DNA from: RYN-230 sp963768945
Lineage (GTDB): Bacteria > Actinomycetota > Actinomycetes > Streptosporangiales > Streptosporangiaceae
Reading direction: 5' to 3'
Assembly: GCA_963768945.1 (NCBI GenBank)
Contig: CAVYJW010000006.1
Location: forward strand, 186,001 to 250,000
DNA length: 64,000 bases
This document shows positions 8,622 through 16,978 of the stretch, piece after piece. The translations under genes and the position numbers were made by a program. Under the pieces are notes generated by a model. That model searched no databases. It had not been told where the DNA came from and worked only from the letters and a program-made list of their open reading frames with translations. Position 1 is the stretch's first letter. Each line of letters opens with the position of its first letter.

Positions 8622-9277
8622 CCCGGATGCGTGGTGGCAGAGGATGACCGGCTGGGAGGCGCTGAGCCGCGGGCTGCGGAGAGGGCTACACGGTGACGCG
8701 GTGCCGACGGGCAGGCCGCCTCGACACTGTGCGGGTACGAATGCGACGTGGTGTGCGACTGGCGGATGCCCGGCGTGTCCGTTCTCGAGGTGCTGCAGTG
8801 GATGCGCCGGGACGCGCGGTCCAGCCCGGTGCTGATGCTGACCGCCCGGGACACGCCGCGGGACAGGGTCACCGGCCTGGACCAGGGCGCCGACGACTAC
8901 CTGGTGAAGCCCTTCGATTTCGCGAGAGCTGCTGGCCCGGCTCCGGGCCCTGCAGCGGCGGCCGCCGCACCGCGCAGCCGCCCCAGCTGATGGTCGGGGA
9001 CGTGGTCTACGACCCGTCGACCCGGGATGTGCGGATCGGCGCGCAGCGCCCGGCGCTCACCGCGACCGAACGCGGCATCCTGGAGATGCTCATGCGCCGG
9101 TCGCCGGCCGTGGTGGACCGGCGGTCATCGCGCAGAACGTATGGGAAGAACGACGCGGACGCGCTGGGCTCCAACACCATCGATGTGCACATGGCCAGGC
9201 TGCGGTCCAAGCTCGCGGGCGGGCAGGTGCGCATCGAGTCGGTGCGCGCCGTCGGATACCGGATACTGGGCCGGTGA
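8622..9277 (+). pseudogene. OmpR-family response regulator, frameshifted
   Basis: A receiver plus winged-helix regulator can be read only by changing frame at least five times. Pieces: VVAEDD at 8630 (acidic pocket), EALSRGLRR and GYTV near 8660-8690, DWRMPGVSVLEVL near 8758 with the phospho-Asp, MLTARDTPRDRVTGL with the Thr, and DDYLVKPFDF with the Lys near 8890. Then ELLARLRALQRR, and the DNA-binding part LTATERGILEMLMRR and GSNTIDVHMARLRSKL, ending VGYRILGR at TGA 9275-9277. Near 9130-9150 the frame slips out and back within 30 bases. All functional motifs survive, so decay is recent or the indels are errors. Confidence 0.75.
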
Positions 9278-10575
9278 GCTGGCGTCCGCCCTGGCCCCGC
9301 GTGCCGCTGCCCCGCAGTTCGGGCACGCGGCGCGGGTCGCCCTGGCCGCGACCCTCCTGGTCGGCGTGGTGTACGCCGGATGCGTGACCATCCTGGACCG
9401 GGCGGTCACGGCGCGGCTGGTCGCCTCGGTGGATACCCGGCTGCGCGAGCGCCTGGCCAGCGCCGTGGCCAGCGAGCATCCCGGCAGCGGCAGCCCGCGA
9501 CGGCCAGCGGCCAGGTAGCGGCGGCCCATGCAGGCTGACCGGGGCGGTGATGACGACGACGACGTTGACGAGGCGCCCGTGTTCCTGGGGCGGGCCTGGC
9601 CGGGCACGCGGCGGTCGCGCTGATCGCGGGCTCTCCCGGGCTGTCCGGAGGGCCGGTGGCGCCGGGCGGCGGCCCGGTCACGGTCAGCCTGGGGGCGGGT
9701 ACTGTTCCGGCTGGACCAGGTCCGCCACGACGGCGCCTGGCTGGTGGCCGGGCAGAGCCTGGCCGAGCAGCAGCACACGGTGAACGTGCTCCGGGGCGGC
9801 GAGGCGCTGGTAGGCCCGGTACTGCTGCTGGCCATGTTCGCCGGATCCCTGATCATCGGCCTGCGGGCCCTGTCCCCGGTGGAGCAGTCTCGGCGCCGCC
9901 AGCTCGAGTTCACCGCCGACGCCTCGCACGAGCTGCGCACCCCGCTGAGCGTGATCGAGCGCGGAGATCGGCATCGCGCTGCAGCGCGGCGCGGCCCGCC
10001 GCCGATTACCAGGCGGCGCTGCGGCGCATCGACGACGAGAGCCAGCGCCTGCGGAGGATCGTCGAGGACCTGCTGTGGCTGGCCCGGTTCGACTCGGAGC
10101 CGCCGCCGCCGGGAGCCGAGCCGCTCGACCTGTGCACCATCGCCGGGCAGTGTGCCGACCGCTTCCAGGCGGTCGGCGCACTCGCCAGTCGCTGGACATC
10201 TCGGTGACCGCGCCCCGGAGCCCAGGCCGTGGATCAGCGCGCCGCCGGAATGGATCGACCGGCTCACCGGGGTCCTGGTGGACAACGCCTGCCGCCACGC
10301 GGGGCCCGGCGGGAGCGTGCCGGCTCGGTGTGACGGTCCGCGGCAACCGGGTGAGCCTGACGGTGGAAGACAGCGGGCCGGGCGTCCCGGCCACGGAGCG
10401 GCACCGGCTGTTCGACCGGTTCCACCGCGTCCCTGATCACGGGACCACGGAGCAGGGTGGCGGGGCCGGGCTGGGGCTGGCCATCGCCGACTCGATCGTG
10501 TCGTCGACCGGCGGTCACTGGCGGATCGGCGAGTCAGCGCTCGGCGGCGCACTGTTCGAGGTCTCCGGCGGGCGG
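9274..10575 (+). pseudogene. sensor histidine kinase, frameshifted
   Basis: Partner of the preceding response regulator; its GTG would overlap the TGA (GTGA). In successive frames one reads a TM segment (ARVALAATLLVGVVYAG, 9330-9390), an extracytoplasmic stretch, a second TM (VGPVLLLAMFAGSLIIGL, about 9810-9865), the H-box TADASHELRTPLSVIE near 9915 with the phospho-His, then RIDDESQRLRRIVEDLLWLA near 10030. The ATPase part follows: N-box LVDNACRHA near 10280, G1 VEDSGPGVP near 10370 and G2 GAGLGLAIADSIV near 10470. Frame changes occur near 9290, 9510, 9700, 9960, 10010, 10195 and 10315. The reading continues past the expected end without a family-like stop, so the right boundary is approximate. 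Confidence 0.72.
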
Positions 10576-10730
10576 TCAGACAGGCCGGACAGGCGGGAGC
10601 AACGGCTGTGGCGGCCCACCGGTCCAGGCCAGGCTGAGCAAGGACACCGCCTCGAAGCTACAGGCACGGCGAGGTGGCATCCGCAGGAGATGGTCCGCAG
10701 CCATGCACCGCCCTCTGCCATCATCAATAT

Positions 10731-11174
10731 GTGACCAGCATTGACAGCCTCGCCCGCACCGCTTACGAAGCCCACCGCGGCGCCCACTCCGGCAATCTCC
10801 CGCCCTGGGAAGACACCGCAGAGCCGGAACAGCAAGCGTGGAGGGCCGCCGTGTCCGCGGTCGCCGGGCAAACCGGCGTGACTCTCACCGATGCCGTCCC
10901 ACCCCAGTCCCTGGTCATCAAGGCCGCGGACCAGGAACACATCTTTCACACCAACTTCACCGCCGGGCGCCAGGGCACGCTCGTCATCAACGACGATTTC
11001 GCCTCCGGCCACCACGCCCGCTTCAAGGTCGCCCACGATCTGTGGTACGTCGAAGACATGGGCTCAACCAACGGCACATGGCTGAACGGACGCCGTATCC
11101 ACGCAGCCCAGCTGCTGAAGAAAGGCGACAAGATCAAAATCGGGCACGCCCTCCTGATCGTCATGTTGACCTGA
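10731..11174 (+). CDS. FHA domain protein
   Basis: A 147-aa cytoplasmic protein. Residues about 1-45 (SLARTAYEAHRGAHSG...PPWEDTAEPEQQAWRAAV) match a short helical segment often seen in actinobacterial signalling proteins. Residues about 60-145 are a forkhead-associated domain, which binds phosphothreonine peptides: SGHHARF carries the conserved Ser/His and GSTNGTWLNG the conserved Asn-Gly turn. GTG 10731 is preferred over ATG 10674 because homology begins there. It probably reads the output of Ser/Thr kinases encoded elsewhere; no kinase lies nearby. The first intact gene after the broken block. Confidence 0.82.
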   Translation: MTSIDSLARTAYEAHRGAHSGNLPPWEDTAEPEQQAWRAAVSAVAGQTGVTLTDAVPPQSLVIKAADQEHIFHTNFTAGRQGTLVINDDFASGHHARFKVAHDLWYVEDMGSTNGTWLNGRRIHAAQLLKKGDKIKIGHALLIVMLT

Positions 11175-11377
11175 GCGACTCCTGGAGGTCTCCTGGCGCC
11201 GCCCCGGCACCCGGGCGCACGGCGCGGCACCCCCGCCCCATCCGCCCGGCCCAGCCCCGGCCCAGCCCGTGAAGCCCGGAGTGCCCCGGGTCCGGTAGTG
11301 CGCTGGCTGGCGCGGGCGCGCAGGTGGCCGCGATGCCCGCTATTTTTCCGCTCTCAAACGGTCCGGGCGACTCGGGT

Positions 11378-11390
11378 TAGGGTGGGCACG
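11378..11390 (+). promoter_or_regulatory. -10 element for a leaderless start
   Basis: TAGGGT at 11378-11383 fits the actinobacterial -10 pattern TAnnnT and lies exactly 7 nt before the GTG at 11391, the spacing expected when transcription begins at the start codon. There is no Shine-Dalgarno sequence. Confidence 0.5.
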
Positions 11391-12380
11391 GTGAGCAGTC
11401 TCCGGGTCCTTTTCCTCGGCGGCACCGGGGTGATCAGCTCGGCGTGCGCCCGGCTGGCGGTAGATCACGGCATCGACCTGTCCGTCGTCACCCGGGGGCA
11501 GACCCGGGCCCGTCCGCTGCCCGCGGCGGCGCGGGTGCTGCACGGGGATGCCCGGGATCCGGACCAGGTCCGTGAGCTGCTCGGGCACCGCGAGTTCGAC
11601 GCGGTCGTGGACTGGATCGCGTTCACCCCCGAGCATGCGCAGGCCGACATCGACACCTTCCGCGGCCGGGCGGGGCAGTACGTGTTCATCAGTTCCGCCT
11701 CCGCGTACCAGACGCCGCCCGCCCGGCTGCCGATCGTGGAGTCCACGCCACTGCGCAACCCGTTCCTGGCTTACTCTCGTGACAAGATCGCCTGCGAGGA
11801 CCTGCTGGTCCGGGCCTACCGGGAGGAAGGCTTCCCGGCCACGATCGTGCGCCCCTCACATACCTACGACCCGACCCTGGTGCCGCTGCACGGGGGCTGG
11901 ACGGCGCTGGGCCGGATGCGCCAGGGCAAGCCGGTTGTCGTGCACGGCGACGGCACCTCGCTGTGGACGCTGACCCACCACCGGGATTTCGCGCGGGGGT
12001 TCGTGCCCCTGCTCGGCCACCCCCGCACCATCGGTGACTCGTTCCACATCACTTCCGACGACGTGCTGACCTGGGATCAGATCACCAGGGCCCTGGCCGC
12101 CGCGGTGGGCGCGCCCGCCGACATCGTGCACGTGCCGTCGGCCGTGATCGCCAGCGCGGACCCGCAGTGGGGCGCGAGCCTGCTCGGCGACAAGGCGCAC
12201 TCCCTGGTCTTCGACAACTCCAAGCTGCGCAGCGTGGTGCCCGGCTACCGGGCGGTCATCCCGTTCGAGCAGGGTGCCCGCGAGATCGCGGACTGGTACG
12301 ACGCCGACCGGGACCGGCAGCAGGCCGACGCGAGGCTGGACGCGATCATGGACAAACTGGTCCAGGCCTACGGCGGCTGA
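11391..12380 (+). CDS. NAD-dependent epimerase/dehydratase family protein (extended SDR)
   Basis: A 329-aa cytoplasmic protein of the extended short-chain dehydrogenase superfamily. The N-terminal Rossmann loop reads LFLGGTGVIS (about residues 6-15). The active site is FISSASAYQTPP near 106-117, where the Ser/Tyr of the usual Y-x3-K motif is only partly kept and LAYSRDKIACEDLL supplies a Tyr-x3-Lys at about 133-137. This matches the CSP41/NAD-binding SDR_a group often annotated as NAD-dependent epimerase. Substrate unknown, presumably a nucleotide sugar or related compound. GTG 11391 is chosen because of the leaderless promoter and the position of the first beta strand; an upstream GTG frame from 11298 is unlikely. 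Confidence 0.82.
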   Translation: MSSLRVLFLGGTGVISSACARLAVDHGIDLSVVTRGQTRARPLPAAARVLHGDARDPDQVRELLGHREFDAVVDWIAFTPEHAQADIDTFRGRAGQYVFISSASAYQTPPARLPIVESTPLRNPFLAYSRDKIACEDLLVRAYREEGFPATIVRPSHTYDPTLVPLHGGWTALGRMRQGKPVVVHGDGTSLWTLTHHRDFARGFVPLLGHPRTIGDSFHITSDDVLTWDQITRALAAAVGAPADIVHVPSAVIASADPQWGASLLGDKAHSLVFDNSKLRSVVPGYRAVIPFEQGAREIADWYDADRDRQQADARLDAIMDKLVQAYGG

Positions 12381-12390
12381 CCGTCCCGGG

Positions 12391-13047
12391 TCAGGCCGCG
12401 CGGCTGCGGCCGGCCAGCCGGGCCCGCTGCGCCTCACGGGCCGGGCTGTGGGTGATCCAGATGACCACGTCCAGGAGTCGCAGCATGCTGGCCCCGGCCG
12501 CGTCAGGCGGCCGCAGCTTCTCGAGGGTGTCCCGGGCCTCCTGGTCCTGGAGCAGGTAGCGGAGCACCTCCCAGGTCTGCCCGGGCAGGCCTGCCGCGCG
12601 GATGACCACCTTGTCGGAGGGCGGGCAGAGCCGCGACCGTTTGCGGGCGAGGAGCTTCGACGCGGTGGCGGTGCCGACGCCCGGCATCTCCAGTAAGGCA
12701 TCCCACAGCGGGTCCACCGTGGCGAGCTCCGCGTCGGTCGCCACCCACAGATCGATGTCGGCCGGGATCGCGCTGAGCATGGCGGACACCGAGCCGGCCT
12801 CGCTGCCAAGCAGGTGCCGGACGGCCTCCGGCCGCCAGGCGATGTCCAGCAGCGAGACGGCCAGCAGGTCGTCGGCGGTCACCGCGCCATGCGGGTTCTC
12901 GCCGAGGGTGCCGAAGCTCATGCCCGCGAAGCCCTCGGCTGGATCGAAGTACGCCGCCATCGCCGGGCCCAGGCCAGGCACGGTCAGGGTTTCCCTGAGC
13001 CGCCCGGCCGCACGCCGGATGGCGTCCCCTCCCCTTAACGAACTCAT
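12391..13047 (-). CDS. DUF6308-like protein
   Basis: A 218-aa soluble protein of unknown function. It contains a helix-hairpin-helix-like stretch (MPGVGTATASKLLARKRSRLCPPSD, about residues 132-155) resembling the DNA-binding HhH of base-excision glycosylases, preceded by conserved blocks YFDPAEGFAGMSFGTLG and TADDLLAVSLLDI. No catalytic Lys or Fe-S cluster of a true HhH-GPD glycosylase is seen. I place it in DUF6308 from memory of similar actinobacterial proteins. It is convergent with the SDR gene (10 bp apart) and divergent from the liv operon. Confidence 0.6.
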   Translation of the reverse strand: MSSLRGGDAIRRAAGRLRETLTVPGLGPAMAAYFDPAEGFAGMSFGTLGENPHGAVTADDLLAVSLLDIAWRPEAVRHLLGSEAGSVSAMLSAIPADIDLWVATDAELATVDPLWDALLEMPGVGTATASKLLARKRSRLCPPSDKVVIRAAGLPGQTWEVLRYLLQDQEARDTLEKLRPPDAAGASMLRLLDVVIWITHSPAREAQRARLAGRSRAA

Positions 13048-13393
13048 CTGCTCAGTATGCGAGTACCTGGCCGGTCTAGCCCAGGAATATCCGCTGTAAA
13101 GATCATGCAGGTTTGCTTACAGATAGCGCAGCTCAGCGAGGGGTGCGGTCGCCGTCACCCAGGGAGCCGGGCGGCCTGCCGGCGAATAGTGACCGAGCTA
13201 GCACAGTACGTCACCAACCCCGCCACCCCGGACCGGCCCCGCGACCGCCGCGACCGCCGTGCCCGCCTGCCCCGGGCCGGGCCCGCGGGGCCGGTCCCCT
13301 GGGCCGGACCCGGAGCGCATCTCGGTTGGGTCACGAATCAGCGTCAAGTGACATCCCGGGTCTTGCCCGGGCCTTTGGCCTGACTTTCAATCA
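13048..13393. other. divergent promoter region before the liv operon
   Basis: About 346 bp between the DUF6308-like gene and livG. The proximal half is very GC-rich with no coding sign; the last 60 bp become AT-rich and carry repeated TGAA/TTCA half-sites that continue into the start of livG. Two short plus-strand frames (13057 and 13113) lack ribosome binding sites and recognisable homology. No RNA gene was seen. Confidence 0.5.
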
Positions 13394-13462
13394 GTGAACC
13401 ACGATTCATCAGTTGCCCAAGTTGCCTATCTGAGCAGGATCTTCTCGGTGAATGATGATTCA
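13394..13462. promoter_or_regulatory. repeated GTGAA-N5-ATTCA sites at the start of the liv operon
   Basis: GTGAACCACGATTCA (13394-13408) and GTGAATGATGATTCA (13448-13462) are two copies of a semi-palindromic 15-mer 54 bp apart; a further TTCA half-site lies at 13386. The second copy contains TGAAT-GATG-ATTCA. They are plausible operators for the TetR regulator encoded at the other end of the operon (inference). If so, livG may really start at GTG 13448, which is in frame. Confidence 0.4.
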
Positions 13463-14311
13463 TTTCCGGCGCCCGGCCCGGCTGCGGCGCGCCCCGCTGA
13501 CCGGGCGCACGGCGCCCCCCGGCCCGGGTTAAGCCCGGACCCGGATGGCTTGCTGGAGGTGCACGGGGTGACCGTGCGCTTCGGCGGCCTGACTGCGCTG
13601 GACGACGTCTCCTTCACCGCACCCGGCCGCCAGGTCACCGGGGTCATCGGCCCCAACGGGGCCGGGAAGACCACGCTGCTGAACGTGCTGTGCGGGTTCG
13701 TCCGGCCCGATCAGGGCCGGCTGAGCTTCGGCGGCACCGAGCTGGGCCGGCTCCGCCCGCACCAGCTGGCCGGCCTTGGGATCACCCGGACGCTCCAGGG
13801 CGTGGGGCTGTTCGGCCGCCTGTCCGTGCTGGAGAACGTCATGGTCGGCGCCCAGGGCCGGGCCCGCGCCGGGTTCTGGTCCGCGCTGGGCGGGCTGCCC
13901 CCCAGTGACCGGGACGAGCGCAGGCTCCGGGCCCTGGCGCGGGAGGCGCTGGACCGGGTCGGCGCGGCCGACCTGGCCGGGGCCAGGCCAGATCAGCTGG
14001 CGTACGGCCTGCGCAAGCGGGTGGCCCTGGCCCGTGCCCTGGCCGCCCAGCCCCGTCTGCTGCTCCTCGACGAGCCCGCCGGCGGCCTGTCCGAGACCGA
14101 GATCGGCGGGCTCGGCGAGCTGATCTCCAGCCTGTCCGCGGAGACGTCGGTAGTGCTGGTCGAGCACCGGATGGACCTGGTGATGGCGGTGTGCGACACG
14201 GTGGTGGTCCTGGACTTCGGGCGCGTGATCGCTCAGGGCACGCCGGACGACGTGCAGGCCAACCCGGCGGTCACCACCGCGTACCTCGGCGTGGAGGACT
14301 CCGGTGAGTGA
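13394..14311 (+). CDS. livG: branched-chain amino acid-type ABC transporter ATP-binding protein LivG
   Basis: One of the two ATPases of a HAAT-family importer. Of 305 aa, the first ~50 are a non-conserved extension; homology begins at LEVHGVTVRFGGLTALDDVS. Walker A is GPNGAGKTT (about 88-96), the signature is degenerate (QLAYGLRKRVALARALA, in place of LSxGQ), Walker B is LLLLDEPAGGL, and the switch His is in VVLVEHRMDLV. The true start is uncertain: GTG 13394 or in-frame GTG 13448. It overlaps livF by 8 bp, so the two are translationally coupled. First gene of a five-gene importer operon. Confidence 0.87.
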   Translation: MNHDSSVAQVAYLSRIFSVNDDSFPAPGPAAARPADRAHGAPRPGLSPDPDGLLEVHGVTVRFGGLTALDDVSFTAPGRQVTGVIGPNGAGKTTLLNVLCGFVRPDQGRLSFGGTELGRLRPHQLAGLGITRTLQGVGLFGRLSVLENVMVGAQGRARAGFWSALGGLPPSDRDERRLRALAREALDRVGAADLAGARPDQLAYGLRKRVALARALAAQPRLLLLDEPAGGLSETEIGGLGELISSLSAETSVVLVEHRMDLVMAVCDTVVVLDFGRVIAQGTPDDVQANPAVTTAYLGVEDSGE

Positions 14312-15023
14312 GCAAGCCGCGCTGGCGGTGGAGGAGGTCGTGGCCGGCTACGGCGGCGTGCTCGCCCTGCAGAGCGTCTCGATCACCGCCCGGCCGGCCA
14401 CCATCACCGCGGTGCTCGGGGCGAACGGGGCAGGCAAGACGACCCTGCTGCGCGCCATCAGCGGGGTGATCCGGCCGCGCCGGGGCCGGGTGCTGGTCGG
14501 CGGGCAGGAGATGACCGGCCGCAGCGCCGAGGACATGGCACGGGCCGGGGTGGCGCACGTGCCCGAGGGCCAGGGCGTGATCGCAGAGCTCACCGTGCAG
14601 GAGAACTTGCGGCTCGGTGCGTTCTGGCGGCGTGGGCGGGGCACCCGGGCCGCCGCGCTGGCCGAGGCCTACCAGCGGTTCCCCGTCCTCGCCGGGGCCC
14701 GGAACCGGGCCGCCGGGACCCTGTCCGGCGGCGAGCGGCAGATGCTGGTCATCGCCCGGGCCCTGATGGCCCGGCCCAGGGTTCTGCTGCTGGACGAGCC
14801 GTCGCTCGGGCTGGCGCCGAAGATCGTCTCCCAGGTCATGGAGCTGACCGCCGGACTGCGCGAGACCGGCCTCACGGTGCTGCTGGTCGAGCAGAACGCG
14901 CGTAGCGCCCTGAGCATCGCCGACCAGGGAATCGTGCTCAGCCTCGGCCGGGTCGTCGCGGCGGCGGACGCCGCGGCGCTCGCGGCCGACGTCGGGCTCC
15001 GCAAGCACTACCTGGGCTTCTAG
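14304..15023 (+). CDS. livF: branched-chain amino acid-type ABC transporter ATP-binding protein LivF
   Basis: A 239-aa second ATPase of the importer. Walker A GANGAGKTT at about 38-46, Q-loop region HVPEGQGVI, signature LSGGERQML at about 138, Walker B VLLLDEPSLGLAPK and switch His replaced by the family-typical LLVEQNA. The EGQGVIAELTVQENL stretch is characteristic of LivF rather than LivG. GTG 14304 lies inside the end of livG. Stops 10 bp before livH. Confidence 0.9.
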   Translation: MSEQAALAVEEVVAGYGGVLALQSVSITARPATITAVLGANGAGKTTLLRAISGVIRPRRGRVLVGGQEMTGRSAEDMARAGVAHVPEGQGVIAELTVQENLRLGAFWRRGRGTRAAALAEAYQRFPVLAGARNRAAGTLSGGERQMLVIARALMARPRVLLLDEPSLGLAPKIVSQVMELTAGLRETGLTVLLVEQNARSALSIADQGIVLSLGRVVAAADAAALAADVGLRKHYLGF

Positions 15024-15033
15024 GAGGCGGCCG

Positions 15034-15912
15034 GTGACAGAGTTCCGCGAGCTGACGCTGGGCGGGATCAGCGTCGGCATGATCTACGCCGCGATCGCCC
15101 TGTCCCTGGTGCTGATCTGGCGGGCGACCCGGATCCTGAACTACGCCCAGGGTGGCATGGCGATGTTCACCACCTACATCGCGCTGCTGGTCATCAACCA
15201 CACCGGGTCGTACTGGGCGGGCTTCGCCGTGGCACTAGCGGCCGGGCTGGTGCTCGGCGGGGTGATCGAGCGGCTGGTCATCCGCCCGGCCGAGAACAAG
15301 CCGCCGCTGAACGCCATCATCATCACGATCGGGCTGCTCATCTTCCTGGAGGGTCTCGCGGGCATCCTCTACGGTGGCCAGTTCCGGTCGTTCCCCGCCG
15401 CGTTCTCCATCACCGGGCTGCACGTCGGGTCGGCCGCACTCGGCGTCTCGGCCAACGACGTGTTCGTGGCGGTGGCGGTGCTGGCCGCGGCGCTGCTGCT
15501 GGCGGCGGGATTCCGGTACACCTCCGCCGGCCTGCAACTGCGCGCGTCAGCGTTCAGCCCGCCGGTCGCCCGGCTGCTGGGGGTCCGGGTCGGCCGCATG
15601 CTGACCCTCGGCTGGGCGCTCGCCGGGCTGTTCGGCGCGCTGGCCGGAGTGCTCGTCTCGCCGTCCACCTTCCTGTACCCGAACAGCATGGACTCCATCT
15701 TCGTGCTGGGGTTCACCGCGGCGGTCATCGGCGGCCTGGACAGCCCGGCCGGCGCGGTCGCCGGGGGGGTCATCCTCGGTGTCGCGCTCAGCTACGTCGG
15801 CGGCTACCTGGGCTCGGATCTGGTGCCGCTGTTCGGGCTGGCCGCGCTCACCGTCGTCCTGATGGTCCGCCCGTCTGGCCTGTTCTCCCCGGCCGCCACC
15901 CGGCAGGTATGA
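15034..15912 (+). CDS. livH: branched-chain amino acid-type ABC transporter permease LivH
   Basis: A 292-aa inner-membrane permease with about eight hydrophobic segments. The family motifs NYAQGGMAMF (near residue 33) and the late cytoplasmic loop FTAAVIGGLDSPAGAVAGG (near 230) are both clear. A strong ribosome binding site (AGGAGG at 15023) precedes GTG 15034. It forms the translocation pore with LivM. TGA ends one base before the livM ATG. Confidence 0.9.
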   Translation: MTEFRELTLGGISVGMIYAAIALSLVLIWRATRILNYAQGGMAMFTTYIALLVINHTGSYWAGFAVALAAGLVLGGVIERLVIRPAENKPPLNAIIITIGLLIFLEGLAGILYGGQFRSFPAAFSITGLHVGSAALGVSANDVFVAVAVLAAALLLAAGFRYTSAGLQLRASAFSPPVARLLGVRVGRMLTLGWALAGLFGALAGVLVSPSTFLYPNSMDSIFVLGFTAAVIGGLDSPAGAVAGGVILGVALSYVGGYLGSDLVPLFGLAALTVVLMVRPSGLFSPAATRQV

Positions 15913-15913
15913 G

Positions 15914-16978
15914 ATGACCCTGGCGCGGCACGTGGCCGCGGCGGCCGCCCTCGCCGTGCTCCTGGTGATCATCAGTGGCACGGTGAGCCCGTTCCGCGAC
16001 TACCAGATGGCCGAGGTCGCCTGCTACGTGGTGGCGGTAGCCGGGCTGACCGTGCTGGTCGGGCTGAGCGGCCAGATCTCGCTGGGCAACGGGGCGTTCA
16101 TGGCCATCGGCGCGTACGCCGCCGCGCTGCTGCTGCTGCACCTGCACTGGCCGCTGGCCGTGGTGCTCGTGGCGTCCCTGGCCGTCGCCGCGGCAGGCGG
16201 CGCGGCCGTCGGCGTGGCCGCGGCCCGGCTGCGCGGTCCCTACCTGGCCGGCGCGACCCTGCTGCTCGCGGTGGCCCTGCCCTCGCTGGCCCTGCGGTAC
16301 GGCCTGCTCGGCGGGGACCAGGGGCTGACCGTAGTGATCAACAGCCCCGGCTTCCTCGGCCCGAGTTTCTCCCTCACCCGCTGGCAGGCCTGGCTGACCT
16401 GTGGCTGCGCGCTGATCACCCTGGTGCTGCTGGCCAACCTGGCCCACAGCCGGGTCGGGCGGTCCTGGCGGGCCGCCAGGGACGACGAGGTGGCGGCCGC
16501 CCTGGCGGGCCTGAACGTGGCCCGGCTCCGGGTGCTGGCCTTCGTGGTGAGCGCGGCCTGCGCCGGGCTGGCGGGCGCGCTGCTCGCCGTGACCACGTCG
16601 ATCGTCTCGCCCGGCGCGTTCACCCTGACGCTCTCCATCGGCCTGCTCACCGCGGCGGTGCTGGGCGGTCTCGGAACCCTGCCGGGGGCGGTGTGGGGCA
16701 GCCTCGTGCTGGTCCTGGTCCCGACCTACGCGACCGACGTGGCCAGCAGTCACGGGCTGTCCAGCTCGGTCGGGTCCAACATCCCGGTCGCGGCCTATGG
16801 CGTCGTGCTCGTGGTCGTCATGCTCACCTTTCCCGATGGCATCCAGGGTGGCGTGCACCGGCTGTCCCGGCCGCTGGCCTCCCGCCTGCCTGCCTGGCCC
16901 GGCGTGCCGCGACGGCGCCCCCCGGGTCCCCAGTTCCGTGCGCCAGCCAGTGAACACCAGGAAGAAGGCTCGCTATGA
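15914..16978 (+). CDS. livM: branched-chain amino acid-type ABC transporter permease LivM
   Basis: A 354-aa permease with about nine to ten membrane segments. Conserved motifs are GLSGQISLGNGAFMAIGAY (near 50) and the C-terminal loop TAAVLGGLGTLPGAVWGS (near 238). The end is a short hydrophilic tail. Its TGA overlaps the ATG of the binding-protein gene (ATGA), showing tight coupling. Confidence 0.9.
   Translation: MTLARHVAAAAALAVLLVIISGTVSPFRDYQMAEVACYVVAVAGLTVLVGLSGQISLGNGAFMAIGAYAAALLLLHLHWPLAVVLVASLAVAAAGGAAVGVAAARLRGPYLAGATLLLAVALPSLALRYGLLGGDQGLTVVINSPGFLGPSFSLTRWQAWLTCGCALITLVLLANLAHSRVGRSWRAARDDEVAAALAGLNVARLRVLAFVVSAACAGLAGALLAVTTSIVSPGAFTLTLSIGLLTAAVLGGLGTLPGAVWGSLVLVLVPTYATDVASSHGLSSSVGSNIPVAAYGVVLVVVMLTFPDGIQGGVHRLSRPLASRLPAWPGVPRRRPPGPQFRAPASEHQEEGSL

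Noticed and set aside
4450..10575. programmed frameshifting as an explanation for the broken genes
   Set aside because: The changes are many, at different sequences and in both directions, with no slippery site plus structure seen at any of them.
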